Assembly: GCF_900108225.1 (NCBI RefSeq)
Contig: NZ_FNUZ01000001.1
Span: forward strand, 558,001 to 622,000
DNA length: 64,000 nt
From: Thalassococcus halodurans
Lineage (GTDB): Bacteria; Pseudomonadota; Alphaproteobacteria; Rhodobacterales; Rhodobacteraceae
Direction of reading: 5' to 3'
Within the stretch, counting starts at the first letter, position 1. Each line of letters begins with the position of its first letter. The position numbers were made by a program, and so were the translations under genes. The notes below the pieces were generated by a model, which worked only from the letters and a program-made list of their open reading frames with translations, was not told where the DNA came from and did no database searches. Of the stretch, positions 28,882 to 37,201 are shown in pieces.

Positions 28882-29163
28882 ACGCGGCCCTTCGCCGGTC
28901 ACGAACCACAGATCCGCGCCCAGCGCCTGCGGCAGCAACAGGATGTCGGCAAACAGGATCGCCGCGTCGAACCCGTAGCGGCGGATCGGCTGCAGCGTAA
29001 CTTCGGCCGCCAGTTCGGAGTTGTAGCACAGCGACAGAAAGTCGCCCGCCTCGGCCCGTGTTGCGCGGTATTCCGGCAGGTAGCGACCCGCTTGCCGCAT
29101 CATCCAGATCGGCGGTGTGGGCAGCGTTTCGCCTTTCAGAGCGCGCAGGATGGTTTTGGTCAT
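28135..29163 (-). CDS. hemE: Uroporphyrinogen decarboxylase HemE
   Basis: The 342-aa enzyme converts uroporphyrinogen III to coproporphyrinogen III in heme biosynthesis. The family signature [17 protein letters not shown] (residues 17-33) and the second signature near [14 protein letters not shown] are present. The start follows a perfect AGGAGG. It is divergent from hemC with a 95-bp gap, and its 3' three quarters are overlapped antisense by the extended DMT transporter frame. Confidence 0.97.
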   Translation of the reverse strand: MTKTILRALKGETLPTPPIWMMRQAGRYLPEYRATRAEAGDFLSLCYNSELAAEVTLQPIRRYGFDAAILFADILLLPQALGADLWFVTGEGPRLSTITSDADFDKLGRGEMIHDTLNPVYETVRILRRELPEETTLIGFAGAPWTVATYMIAGRGTPDQGPAHAMKEENRALFEKIIDRLTESTIDYLTEQVKAGAEVVKIFDSWAGSLKGDDFIKYAQEPARIITSELKSRFPDLPVIAFPRQAGDHYIGFHQATGADCVAIDDSVTPEWAAEHVQVSGCVQGNLASSHMVTGGDALVAETKRVVEAFRNGPHIFNLGHGITPDADPENVKLMIDTVRGM

Positions 29164-29223
29164 GAGGGCCTCCTAAAGTGTTGTGACCGTGGTCCAATGT
29201 CCGTCCCCACATGTCAAGGCCGG

Positions 29224-29252
29224 TTGTCAGCCCGAAATGACGCAGCTAATGC
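29224..29252 (+). promoter_or_regulatory. Candidate hemC promoter implying leaderless mRNA
   Basis: TTGTCA (29224-29229), a 17-bp spacer and TAATGC (29247-29252) form a near-consensus promoter. Transcription would start about 6-7 bp after the -10, which is the A of the hemC ATG (29259). No ribosome-binding sequence lies before that ATG. Confidence 0.5.
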
Positions 29253-29258
29253 TGTCGC

Positions 29259-30230
29259 ATGAACATTCAGCTACCGACTCCCGACAGCCCGCTTCGTATC
29301 GGCACCCGCGGTTCGCCGCTGGCCGTGGCGCAAGCCCACGAAACCCGCGACCGTCTGGCCGCCGCCCATGATCTGACCCACAACTGCTTTGAAATTGTGG
29401 TGATCAAGACGACCGGCGACGACCGCAGCCTGATCGACGCGGATCGTCCGCTGAAAGAGATCGGCAACAAAGGTCTGTTCACCAAGGAAATCGAAGAGGC
29501 GATGCTGGACAGCCGCATCGACATCGCGGTCCATTCGTCCAAAGACCTGCCCACAGTCCAGCCTGACGGCCTGATCGTCGATTGCTTTCTGCCCCGCGAA
29601 GACGTGCGCGATGCGTTTATCTGCGAAGACTACGACACGATCCACGACCTGCCCCAGGGCGCGGTTGTGGGCACCTCGTCGCTCCGCCGCCGTGCACAAC
29701 TTCTGCACCGCCGCCCCGATCTTCAGGTCGTCGAATTCCGCGGCAACCTGCAAACCCGCCTGAAAAAGCTGAATGACGGCGTGGCCTGCGCGACCTTCCT
29801 TGCGATGGCGGGCTTGAACCGCCTGCGTATGGACAGCGTCCCGAAACGCGCAATTTCGCCTGACGATATGCTGCCCGCCGTGGCACAAGGCGCAATCGGC
29901 ATCGAACGCCGCGTCAGCGACGAGCGCGCCAAGGCGATGTTGGATGCGATCCACGACGCGGACACCGCCACACGGCTTGACGCGGAACGCAGCTTTCTTG
30001 CTGAACTCGACGGCTCTTGCGAAACGCCCATCGCGGCGCTGGCGGAACTGGACGGCGACACAATCACCCTGCGCGGAGAGGTCCTTCGCCCCGACGGCAC
30101 CGAGGCCATCGCAGACAGCCTGACAGGCCCCGCAGAAGACGCCGCCACCATCGGCCGGACGCTGGCCAAATCGCTGCTTGATCGCACGGGCCCCGGTTTC
30201 TTCGACTGGATCGAAAAACCAACCGCGTAA
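29259..30230 (+). CDS. hemC: Hydroxymethylbilane synthase HemC
   Basis: This 323-aa porphobilinogen deaminase assembles four porphobilinogens into hydroxymethylbilane. RIGTRGSPLAVAQA at the N-terminus, IDIAVHSSKDLPT (about 89-101), VVGTSSLRRRAQL and the cofactor-carrying Cys254 in DGSCETPIAA are all present. No Shine-Dalgarno is visible and the predicted promoter would give a leaderless transcript. A strong terminator follows. Confidence 0.97.
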   Translation: MNIQLPTPDSPLRIGTRGSPLAVAQAHETRDRLAAAHDLTHNCFEIVVIKTTGDDRSLIDADRPLKEIGNKGLFTKEIEEAMLDSRIDIAVHSSKDLPTVQPDGLIVDCFLPREDVRDAFICEDYDTIHDLPQGAVVGTSSLRRRAQLLHRRPDLQVVEFRGNLQTRLKKLNDGVACATFLAMAGLNRLRMDSVPKRAISPDDMLPAVAQGAIGIERRVSDERAKAMLDAIHDADTATRLDAERSFLAELDGSCETPIAALAELDGDTITLRGEVLRPDGTEAIADSLTGPAEDAATIGRTLAKSLLDRTGPGFFDWIEKPTA

Positions 30231-30265
30231 CGCGCCTGCTGACATGATTCCAATTTGCACCTGAC

Positions 30266-30297
30266 AAAGCCCCGATCACATCTGTGGTCGGGGCTTT
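30266..30297 (+). terminator. Rho-independent terminator after hemC
   Basis: AAAGCCCCGATCACA at 30266-30280 pairs with TGTGGTCGGGGCTTT at 30283-30297 (one G-U pair). It lies 35 bp after the hemC stop and ends in a short T-run. Confidence 0.88.
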
Positions 30298-30382
30298 CTG
30301 TGCACAACGGCATCCAGAATATCCGGTGTTTTCACGGAAAAGTAGGCGTTTAGACACGCGAATCCGACGCGTTTTTCGGCGG

Positions 30383-30407
30383 AATACCCCCAAAAGTATC
30401 GGGTATT
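30383..30407. promoter_or_regulatory. Inverted repeat upstream of gcoA-like operon
   Basis: AATACCC (30383-30389) and GGGTATT (30401-30407) form a perfect 7-bp inverted repeat with an 11-bp spacer, about 140 bp before the P450 start. It is a candidate operator. The rest of the 317-bp gap 30231-30547 holds only the hemC terminator and the P450 ribosome site. I see no gene in it. Confidence 0.4.
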
Positions 30408-30547
30408 GCGCCATACCTTTCCAAAGGCCGCTTTCACGCACAGAGTTTCGCTGGGGAACCACCACTACACCACTTGATCACCACGCAGGAAACACACGCT
30501 TTTCCTGTGCCGGTCGAAGTTTGTCTGCGCGGAGGAGGCGCACACTT

Positions 30548-31780
30548 ATGGACGGAAACACCCGGTTGCACGATACGCCTGATTGGATCGCGAACATCAC
30601 AATCCAAGAGTTGGAAAATAACCCGTATCCTTTTTACGAACGCCTGCGGAAAGAAGCCCCTGTTGCCTTTATTCCGGCACTGGGACTTTACATCGCTTCC
30701 ACCAAGGAAGCCTGTCGTGCGATCGCCAAGGATGGCGAAACATGGGGCGGATTTATCTCGCCTGCGGGCGGGCGCACGTTTGGTCATCCCAACGTGCTGA
30801 ACGTAAACGGACCCGAGCACAAAGAACTGCGCTGCATGGTCGATCCGGCGCTTCAGCCGCGCGCGGTTGATGGCTATGTCGAAGACCTCGTTCGCCCGAT
30901 TGCCCGCCGTTACGTCGAAGCCATCGAAGACAAAGGCGCGGCCGATCTGGTCGCAACCTTCTGCGAACCGGTCAGCGTGCGCGCATTGGGCGACTTGCTG
31001 GGCCTGCAATCCGTCAGCTCGGACAAGCTGCGCGAATGGTTCCACAAGCTGTCGGTATCCTTCACCAATGCGGCCGTAGACGAAAACGGCGATTGGGCCA
31101 ACCCCGAGGGCTTTACACCGGGTGACGAGGCACGTGCCGAAATCCGCGAAGTTGTCGATCCGCTGCTGGATAACTGGGAAAAGAACCCCGATGACAGCGC
31201 CCTGTCGCACTGGCTGCATGACGGTATGCCCGAGGGCAAAACACGCGACCGCGAACGTATCTACCCGACGCTTTTCGTCTTCCTGCTAGGCGCGATGCAA
31301 GAACCCGGTCATGCCATGGCATCGACCATCGCGGGGCTTTGGACCAACCCCGAACAGTTCGAACGCGTCATCGACAACCCGAAACAGATCCGTCGGGCGA
31401 TTTCCGAAAGCCTGCGCTGGACCTCTCCGATCTGGTCGGCTGTGGCACGTCAGGCGAAAAAAGACACCACTGTTGCGGGCGTTAATCTGCCTGCCGGTTC
31501 GGTGGTGATGCTGTCCTACGGATCGGCCAACCACGACGCCAACGACTATGACGCGCCGTCCAAGTTCGACATGGATCGCAAACCGGTGCCACATATTGCG
31601 TTTGGTGCGGGCCCACACGCTTGTGCGGGCACCTACTTTGCCTCTGAAGTCTGCCGGATCGGGCTGGAAGAACTGTTCGAAACCATTCCCAATCTGGAAC
31701 GGGACGAAACCAAGGAAATCGACTTCTGGGGCTGGGGCTTCCGCGGCCCGAAAGAGCTGCACGCAAAGTGGGAGGTCTAA
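30548..31780 (+). CDS. gcoA: Aromatic O-demethylase, cytochrome P450 subunit (GcoA-like, CYP255)
   Basis: The 410-aa P450 has heme loop [11 protein letters not shown] with proximal Cys359, and the ExxR helix lies at ESLRW. The I-helix reads GAMQEPGH, so the usual acid-Thr pair is Glu-Pro. This matches my memory of GcoA, the guaiacol O-demethylase P450 of Amycolatopsis. At a constant offset of +3, all three active-site aromatics of GcoA are kept: F78, F172 and F398. Blocks such as [20 protein letters not shown] and WGWGFRGP are also GcoA-like. The predicted role is oxidative demethylation of methoxy-phenols to catechols plus formaldehyde. ATG 30548 follows GGAGGAGG. The reductase gene follows 5 bp downstream. 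Confidence 0.88.
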   Translation: MDGNTRLHDTPDWIANITIQELENNPYPFYERLRKEAPVAFIPALGLYIASTKEACRAIAKDGETWGGFISPAGGRTFGHPNVLNVNGPEHKELRCMVDPALQPRAVDGYVEDLVRPIARRYVEAIEDKGAADLVATFCEPVSVRALGDLLGLQSVSSDKLREWFHKLSVSFTNAAVDENGDWANPEGFTPGDEARAEIREVVDPLLDNWEKNPDDSALSHWLHDGMPEGKTRDRERIYPTLFVFLLGAMQEPGHAMASTIAGLWTNPEQFERVIDNPKQIRRAISESLRWTSPIWSAVARQAKKDTTVAGVNLPAGSVVMLSYGSANHDANDYDAPSKFDMDRKPVPHIAFGAGPHACAGTYFASEVCRIGLEELFETIPNLERDETKEIDFWGWGFRGPKELHAKWEV

Positions 31781-31785
31781 GCCCT

Positions 31786-32805
31786 ATGGCGTTCAAGATT
31801 TCTTTGAACGATGGCGAAAGGTCCGCGCTTGCGAGTGCGGACCAATCCCTGCTGGATGCCTTTCTTCGGGAAGGCATCTGGCTGCCACACAACTGCACCC
31901 AAGGCACCTGTGGCAGCTGCAAATGCCGTGTTGACGCCGGATCGTTCGATCATGGTGGATCGCCTTTTGAAACGCTGACACAGGAAGAACGCGACGCGGG
32001 CATTGTTCTGGCCTGTCAGGCCCACGCGCAATCCGACATGCTGATCGAACCGCTGGCCGAGATCGACGACAGCGTCACCCATCATCCGATGCGCGACGTG
32101 TCAGGCCGGATTGCGGTGCTAGAGGATATCGCCCGCGACACCCGCCGTCTGGTGATCGAACTGGACGCCGAGATGCCGTTTCTTGCGGGGCAATATGCCG
32201 AACTGAACGTGCCCGGCACCGATGTTTGGCGGCAGTATTCCATGGCCAACGCGCCGTCCGAAACGCGAGGCCTGGAATTCCATATCAAACGCACGCCCGG
32301 CGGTCTGGCTACGGATGGATGGCTGTTCAAATCTGCGTCCGTTGGCGACCAAGTCAATATGAAGGGCCCATTGGGCAACTTCGGCCTGTTCGAAGCGCAG
32401 GACGACCCCGCCATCCTGATTGCGGGCGGAACGGGTCTGGCACCGATGAAATCCATTGTGCTCCATGCGCTTGCCCATGATCTGATCCCCGAGATTTTCC
32501 TGTATCACGGCGGGCGCGGTCAGGCGGACCTGTATGACGTCGAGTTTTTCCGCGCGCTGGATGCCGAACACCCCCGCTTCCATTATCGTCCCTGCCTGTC
32601 CGAGGAAGCATGGCAGGAACGGTCCGGCATGGTGACCGATTGCGTGCTGGAGGACTTCAGCAGTTGCAAGGGCATGTCGGCCTATCTGTGCGGCCCGCCC
32701 GCCATGGTCGACGCTGCTGGCAAAGCGCTGAAACGCCGCCGCCTGCCGCCCCGCCGCACCTTCAAGGAAGAATTTACAGAGGCCGCCAAGATCGCGGCGG
32801 AATGA
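31786..32805 (+). CDS. gcoB: Aromatic O-demethylase, three-domain reductase subunit (GcoB-like)
   Basis: This 339-aa single-chain electron donor is predicted. An N-terminal plant-type [2Fe-2S] ferredoxin has ligands C37, C42, C45 and C77. An FAD domain carries RQYSMAN (about 148-154), and an NAD(P)H domain carries AGGTGLAPMKS (about 213-223) and YLCGPPAMVDAA (about 300-311). The ferredoxin-FAD-NAD order is that of GcoB and of benzoate/toluate dioxygenase reductases. Placement directly after the P450 supports GcoB. ATG 31786 follows GGAGGT, which lies over the gcoA stop. A GTG 18 bp upstream is less likely. Confidence 0.87.
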   Translation: MAFKISLNDGERSALASADQSLLDAFLREGIWLPHNCTQGTCGSCKCRVDAGSFDHGGSPFETLTQEERDAGIVLACQAHAQSDMLIEPLAEIDDSVTHHPMRDVSGRIAVLEDIARDTRRLVIELDAEMPFLAGQYAELNVPGTDVWRQYSMANAPSETRGLEFHIKRTPGGLATDGWLFKSASVGDQVNMKGPLGNFGLFEAQDDPAILIAGGTGLAPMKSIVLHALAHDLIPEIFLYHGGRGQADLYDVEFFRALDAEHPRFHYRPCLSEEAWQERSGMVTDCVLEDFSSCKGMSAYLCGPPAMVDAAGKALKRRRLPPRRTFKEEFTEAAKIAAE

Positions 32806-32815
32806 GGAGAACAAC

Positions 32816-33112
32816 ATGCATACACTGATGGTGCTTTACGGTCAGCCGACAGATCCCGAGGCCTTCCGCCGCTACTATACCGACACCCACCTGCCGATTG
32901 CGCAGGCCCTGCCCGGGGCAAAGAACCTGCGCTATACCCTGAACCTTCAGGGACCAGAGGGCGCCGCGCCATTCATTGCCAAGTTCGAAGCCGATTTCGA
33001 CAGCGCAGAGGCGATGGGCGCTGCTTTGGCCTCGCCCGAGGGGGAGGCCGCCAAAGCCGACACCGCGAATTTCGCCACAGGTGGTTTGGAAATCCTGCAC
33101 TACGCGTCGTGA
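32816..33112 (+). CDS. EthD family protein
   Basis: The 98-aa dimeric alpha/beta-barrel (ferredoxin-like) protein of the EthD family has the typical opening MHTLMVLYGQPTDPEAFRRYY and the DTHLPIAQALPG turn. In Rhodococcus ruber, EthD is needed with a P450 and reductases for ether oxidation, though its step is unclear. It starts 10 bp after gcoB with a strong GAGGAGA site and is surely in the same transcription unit. It may remove or bind an intermediate, or act as a chaperone. Confidence 0.88.
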   Translation: MHTLMVLYGQPTDPEAFRRYYTDTHLPIAQALPGAKNLRYTLNLQGPEGAAPFIAKFEADFDSAEAMGAALASPEGEAAKADTANFATGGLEILHYAS

Positions 33113-33163
33113 TCCGGCCCGAGAGGCGCCGCCCGCGACCGAATAAGCGCGCTAAGTAACAAA

Positions 33164-33190
33164 TGTCGGATCGGCTGACCCGATCCGACA
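33164..33190. terminator. Bidirectional hairpin between convergent ethD and DUF4198 genes
   Basis: TGTCGGATCGG (33164-33174) and CCGATCCGACA (33180-33190) form a perfect 11-bp stem with a 5-nt loop in the 81-bp convergent gap. T-rich sequence flanks it weakly on both sides. Confidence 0.7.
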
Positions 33191-33193
33191 GCT

Positions 33194-33997
33194 TTATTCA
33201 GGGACGCGGAACGTCAGGCTGGCCCAGATGGATTCCCAAGCAGCATCGCCTTCTGCCTGAACCTCAAGCTCGCGTAACAGCACGGAATCCACCAGATACT
33301 CGACGCCTGCCTCAACCGGCAGGACAACGCGGCCCTCGGCATCTGTGCGGTACTGGCTCACAACCACCTCATCGCCGGACCGTGCAAACAGCTCGACCTG
33401 TTCGTTCGCGCGCGGCGCGCCCTGATACAGAACGCGCACCGGAAATCCGGCACTCAGATCATCGGTATAAGGGTTGGCTTCTGCCACGATCTCGATCTCA
33501 AGACCAACCTCGCGGTCCGCGCCCTGCCCGTTTCCAACTGCCACCAGCGATTTGCCAAAGCGAGTATAGCTTTCGCGCACCTTCTGACCCGACAGGCCAC
33601 GTTCTTCCAGACGATCCAAAGCCCAGGTGAAATCCTTGTGCTTGGTGAAATTCACGAATTTCTCAAACTCGTTGTAGGTCAGATCATAGGCACGGGTCTG
33701 GTGCACGATGACAGCCAGCCCTTCCTGCCCGACCGCCATATTCATCGCAGGCCGGTCGCCAGCACGACCTTCAACTGCCATCACCTCGTCGCCCATGACC
33801 ACGTCAAAGCGGGTAAAGTTCGGCGGGATATAGGCGTAGGATGAGCCTTTGAAATTCTCGCCCACCCGTAGATGGACAAGGATCGGTTCATCTGGCGCGA
33901 CGCGGTAGGTTTCGGGCGAAATCCAGAACTCATGTGCCCACAAAGACTGCGGCAAGGCCAAAGCCAACCCCAGTAACATTCCCCGCCATCGCGCCAT
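33194..33997 (-). CDS. DUF4198 domain-containing periplasmic protein
   Basis: This 267-aa exported protein has a signal peptide (about 1-22, SLWA-HEF), and the mature protein begins HEFWISPETYRVAPDEPI. This is the hallmark opening of DUF4198, a family often found with nickel/cobalt or other metal uptake. Two Ig-like beta domains follow. The second (about 165-265) carries FPVRVLYQGAPRANEQVELFA. His at the mature N-terminus could bind metal. ATG 33997 follows GGAG. It is downstream of an FAH-type hydrolase on the same strand. Confidence 0.82.
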   Translation of the reverse strand: MARWRGMLLGLALALPQSLWAHEFWISPETYRVAPDEPILVHLRVGENFKGSSYAYIPPNFTRFDVVMGDEVMAVEGRAGDRPAMNMAVGQEGLAVIVHQTRAYDLTYNEFEKFVNFTKHKDFTWALDRLEERGLSGQKVRESYTRFGKSLVAVGNGQGADREVGLEIEIVAEANPYTDDLSAGFPVRVLYQGAPRANEQVELFARSGDEVVVSQYRTDAEGRVVLPVEAGVEYLVDSVLLRELEVQAEGDAAWESIWASLTFRVPE

Positions 33998-34002
33998 TAT
34001 GC

Positions 34003-34848
34003 TTACTCCGCTGAACGGCAAACCTGCCGTTGATGTCCCAGACCTTCGACGGTCAGCTCCATCACATCACCGTCTTTCAGGAACATAGGCGGGTTTTTCC
34101 CCATGCCCACCCCGGGCGGTGTGCCTGTGGCGATCACATCGCCGGGCATAAGCGTCATGAACTGGGTCAGATGCGCGATGATCTGCGGCACTTTGAAGTG
34201 CATCGTGTTGGTCGATCCATCCTGCTGGATTTCACCGTTCACCGAACAGGTCATCTTCAGATCATGGGGATCAGCGACCTCGTCCTTGGTCACCAGCCAC
34301 GGGCCGATGGGGCCGAATGTATCGTGGGATTTACCCTTCAGCCACTGACCAGACCGACGCATCTGGAAGTCGCGTTCGCTGACGTCATTCACAATGCAGT
34401 AGCCTGCGACATAATCCATCGCGTCCGCTTCGGACACGTATTTCGCCTTCTTGCCGATAACAAACCCCAGCTCGACCTCCCAGTCGGACTGAACCGAGCC
34501 GCGCGGGATTTCGACGGTGTCATTCGGGCCGGTGATGCAGGTGATGGCCTTGGAAAACACGATGGGCTCTTCGGGCAGTTTCGCGCCAACCTCGGCCGCG
34601 TGATCCACATAGTTCAGACCAATCGCCAGAAACTTGCCGACCTGACCGACGCAGGGGCCAAAGCGCGGGTTGCCATCCACCAAAGGCAGGCTGGCGGGGT
34701 CGACTGCGGCCAGTTTCGCCAGACCGTCATCTGTCAGCACGTCACCCGCGATGTCATCGACAACACCGCTCAGATCACGGATCGCGCCGTCCGCATCCAG
34801 CAAACCCGGCTTTTCCGCGCCACTTTCCCCATAGCGTACAAGTTTCAT
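34003..34848 (-). CDS. Fumarylacetoacetate hydrolase family protein
   Basis: The 281-aa FAH-superfamily enzyme has IGLNYVDHAAEVG (about 76-88), PIVFSKAITCITGPND, the metal-binding block VQSDWEVELGFVIGKKAKYV (Glu-x-Glu) and ATGTPPGVGMG near 243. Close relatives are annotated as ureidoglycolate lyase, 2-keto-4-pentenoate hydratase or acylpyruvase, so the exact reaction is open. The start at 34848 follows GGAGG. A link to the aromatic O-demethylase genes nearby is possible (catechol meta-cleavage products) but unproven. Confidence 0.88.
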   Translation of the reverse strand: MKLVRYGESGAEKPGLLDADGAIRDLSGVVDDIAGDVLTDDGLAKLAAVDPASLPLVDGNPRFGPCVGQVGKFLAIGLNYVDHAAEVGAKLPEEPIVFSKAITCITGPNDTVEIPRGSVQSDWEVELGFVIGKKAKYVSEADAMDYVAGYCIVNDVSERDFQMRRSGQWLKGKSHDTFGPIGPWLVTKDEVADPHDLKMTCSVNGEIQQDGSTNTMHFKVPQIIAHLTQFMTLMPGDVIATGTPPGVGMGKNPPMFLKDGDVMELTVEGLGHQRQVCRSAE

Positions 34849-34938
34849 GGCTCTTATCCTCCCGTATGAACTTTGGGGCAAGGTAGCGACCTGTCGGAAA
34901 GATACAATCCACCCGATACGTTGTCCGGACAGAAAGGC

Positions 34939-35403
34939 TTAACCGGTCTTCAGCTTCTTCTCGAACTCGCGGGCGAAATCGCTGGCGCGGGCGCGGAATT
35001 TTCGTTGGACGGAACTGCGGGCCAGCTTGATCGACTGCACAAGGATACGCGCCGACAGTGTCTTGGGCTTCAACGTACAGGTAATGCTGACGCGTGTGCG
35101 GGACCGCGACAGGGACAGGCATTCCAGATCGGTGATCACCGTCAGACCGGCCGAGGTGCTTTGGAACTGCATCGCGTTCGGGCGGTCAAAGCGGGTCAGC
35201 GTGATTTCGGCCTGACGCGTTTTACCACGATAGCGGAATTCCGACGCCCAGCGCATGCCGACAGTGGGTTCATCAACCTCGTCAATCCGGCGCACATCGA
35301 CGCCGCGGCGCAGGATCGCACGTTCGAATTGCTCAAAGTTGCTCAGGCCGTCGAAAACCTGCTCCAGAGAGCCTTCGATATCCTCTTGTGCGGTGATTTC
35401 CAC
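34939..35403 (-). CDS. SRPBCC family protein
   Basis: The 154-aa protein fits the START/Bet v1-like SRPBCC fold, a hydrophobic-ligand cavity. It opens MEITAQEDIEGSLEQVFDGLSNFEQFE, with alternating strands through about 120 and a long C-terminal basic helix. The start is a GTG at 35403 after GGAGCAGG. Ligand and role are unknown. Confidence 0.75.
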   Translation of the reverse strand: MEITAQEDIEGSLEQVFDGLSNFEQFERAILRRGVDVRRIDEVDEPTVGMRWASEFRYRGKTRQAEITLTRFDRPNAMQFQSTSAGLTVITDLECLSLSRSRTRVSITCTLKPKTLSARILVQSIKLARSSVQRKFRARASDFAREFEKKLKTG

Positions 35404-35444
35404 GGTGCCTGCTCCAACTCGTTATTTTTGCGCGATATTGTGCA

Positions 35445-36407
35445 TCAATCCATGCGATCCGCAAGCCAATTGCGCAACAGGAACTGGGCAATAGCGCCGC
35501 GTCGTGCGGGCAAAAGCATGGGGTTCTCACCTGCGAATGAGGCGACCAATTCCTCTTTCGTGACCCATTTGGCGTCTTCCAATTCGTTCGGGTCCAGATG
35601 GATTTCGGTCGTTAAAGCCTCGGCGTGGGTGCCGAACATCAGTGAATTCGGGAAGGCCCAAGGCTGCGAGGCAACATAGCGCACCGCGCCCACTTTGACG
35701 CCGGATTCCTCGAACACCTCGCGGCGGGTCGCTCCTTCGATGGTTTCCCCGGGTTCAACAAAGCCCGCTAGGCAAGAATACATACCCTCGGGCCAACCGG
35801 GCGAGCGGCCCAGCAGGGTTTTGTTGCCGTGAGTGACCAGCATGATCGCAACCGGATCGGTGCGCGGGAAATGCGGCGCGCAGCAGGTGCCGCAGTTGCG
35901 CTGCCAACCCGACATGCTGATATCCGACGGTTCGCCACAGCGACTGCAGAATTTATGCGTCCGGTGCCATTCGCACAGGGCTTTCAGGGTCGCGCCGATC
36001 TCGGCCTCAAGCGGCGTCAGGCGCGTCATAATCCGGCGCAGTTCGGCAAAGCGCGCACCTTCAATGTCCGGATGCACCTGTTCGGTTGCATCAATAAAAC
36101 TGCCCATGGCCGAAGCGTCGAGGTCCTCGGGTTCCCAGACAGAGGCGTCATAGCCGAACAAAGCCGTTTCGCCGTCGCGGCCCAGAAACGTCTCAGGCCA
36201 GTCGGCCTGAATGGCTGGGTGATCGGTCGGAAGCCGCATCAATGCCACGTCTGGGTCGCCCGTGACCAACAGCTTGCCGCGCCAGATGATCACCGCACGT
36301 GCATTTCCAGAGGCGCGCAGCGGGTCCAGCAACTCGGGCTTGCCACGCAATTCGGCAGCGCGCTCTAACTGGCCACCGCCAAAGGTCACCTCTTCTGAAA
36401 TCTGCAT
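35445..36407 (-). CDS. nudC: NAD(+) diphosphatase NudC
   Basis: This 320-aa Nudix hydrolase of the NudC type cleaves NADH and removes NAD caps from RNA in E. coli. The zinc ribbon FCSRCG...CGTCC (about 155-180) is followed by the Nudix box GFVEPGETIEGATRREVFEESG and the NudC marker SQPWAFPNSLM. The N-terminal domain (1-150) is the NUDIX-like region. ATG 36407 follows GGAGG. It is divergent from the SRP RNA gene. Confidence 0.94.
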   Translation of the reverse strand: MQISEEVTFGGGQLERAAELRGKPELLDPLRASGNARAVIIWRGKLLVTGDPDVALMRLPTDHPAIQADWPETFLGRDGETALFGYDASVWEPEDLDASAMGSFIDATEQVHPDIEGARFAELRRIMTRLTPLEAEIGATLKALCEWHRTHKFCSRCGEPSDISMSGWQRNCGTCCAPHFPRTDPVAIMLVTHGNKTLLGRSPGWPEGMYSCLAGFVEPGETIEGATRREVFEESGVKVGAVRYVASQPWAFPNSLMFGTHAEALTTEIHLDPNELEDAKWVTKEELVASFAGENPMLLPARRGAIAQFLLRNWLADRMD

Positions 36408-36531
36408 CGCCCTGCCTCCGTCGTTTTTTTTGGTAGGGACAGACATGACAGCGCAGGGGGTAAAATCAAGGACTTTGGCTTTTTTGATCAAAGCGCCCGC
36501 CCGTCCCATCGCATGGAATGACAACAGGACC

Positions 36532-36557
36532 TTGCGAATCCGGTGCGGCTTTACTAT
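36532..36557 (+). promoter_or_regulatory. Candidate promoter of the SRP RNA gene
   Basis: TTGCGA at 36532-36537 and TACTAT at 36552-36557 lie just before the predicted RNA 5' end at about 36566. The 14-bp spacing is shorter than ideal, so the -35 assignment is tentative. The -10 is well placed. Confidence 0.4.
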
Positions 36558-36565
36558 GTGCATCA

Positions 36566-36663
36566 GCGAGAGGTTGGCGCGGGCGAGCGCCTCGCCAACC
36601 CGGTCAGGTCCGGAAGGAAGCAGCCGTAACGAGCCCCGCTTGGGTCGTTGTCCAGCCTCTCAC
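36566..36663 (+). ncRNA. ffs: Small signal recognition particle RNA (4.5S)
   Basis: The universally conserved SRP core, with the symmetric loop and GGAA tetraloop, is at 36602-36625 (GGTCAGGTCCGGAAGGAAGC and AGCC). The ends GAGAGG (36568-36573) and CCTCTC (36656-36661) pair, closing a single long hairpin of about 95 nt with GTTGG/CCAAC-type inner helices. This is the bacterial small SRP RNA that binds Ffh and targets membrane proteins. The exact ends are uncertain by a few nt. Confidence 0.95.
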
Positions 36664-36681
36664 CTTATCCCTTTTTTCGGA

Positions 36682-37194
36682 TCAGTCTTCGTGCCGCACA
36701 AACTGTGCCGGTGCGCGCGGTGCTGACATGGCCCATTCCATCTGTTCGTCGGTCTCGACCGCCTGCGGGTGGATCGCGCGCAACTGGGCCAGCGCATCAT
36801 CGGGCGCGATGCCAGATTCAATCATCAAACGCAGCGCCACCATACCGGACCGGCCACAGCCGCCCTTACAATGAACCACGACACGCCCCTTGCCCGTCAG
36901 CGCCTGACGGGCGGTTTGGGACACGCGCGGCCATTCGCGCATGAACGCCTCGTCCGGCACGCCGTAATCGAGGATGGGCAAGTGTTCCCATCGCGTGCCG
37001 CTTTCCTGAAAATCAGCGCCGATATGTTCCGCCCCAGCGGCTACCATTTCGGCCATGGTCGTCAGCGATATCGCGTAAGACGGCTGGAGATCGCGCAGGT
37101 GCTCGATGTCGGCCTCATACACACCATTCCGACCAGGCAATGAGCTTGTGGTCAGGATACCTCCACCGACGGGTATGGCGTGTATGGTGCTCAT
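36682..37194 (-). CDS. Protein-tyrosine phosphatase family protein
   Basis: The 170-aa protein has the cysteine phosphatase loop HCKGGCGRSG with nucleophile Cys109 and Arg115 (CX5R), plus the general acid loop DYGVPDE near 75. It resembles bacterial dual-specificity or cyclin-dependent-kinase-inhibitor-3-like phosphatases. ATG 37194 (MSTIHAIPVGGG) lies 8 bp after the ypfJ stop, so it is probably made from the CtrA-box promoter upstream of ypfJ. The substrate is unknown. Confidence 0.85.
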   Translation of the reverse strand: MSTIHAIPVGGGILTTSSLPGRNGVYEADIEHLRDLQPSYAISLTTMAEMVAAGAEHIGADFQESGTRWEHLPILDYGVPDEAFMREWPRVSQTARQALTGKGRVVVHCKGGCGRSGMVALRLMIESGIAPDDALAQLRAIHPQAVETDEQMEWAMSAPRAPAQFVRHED

Positions 37195-37201
37195 CTTCAG
37201 C

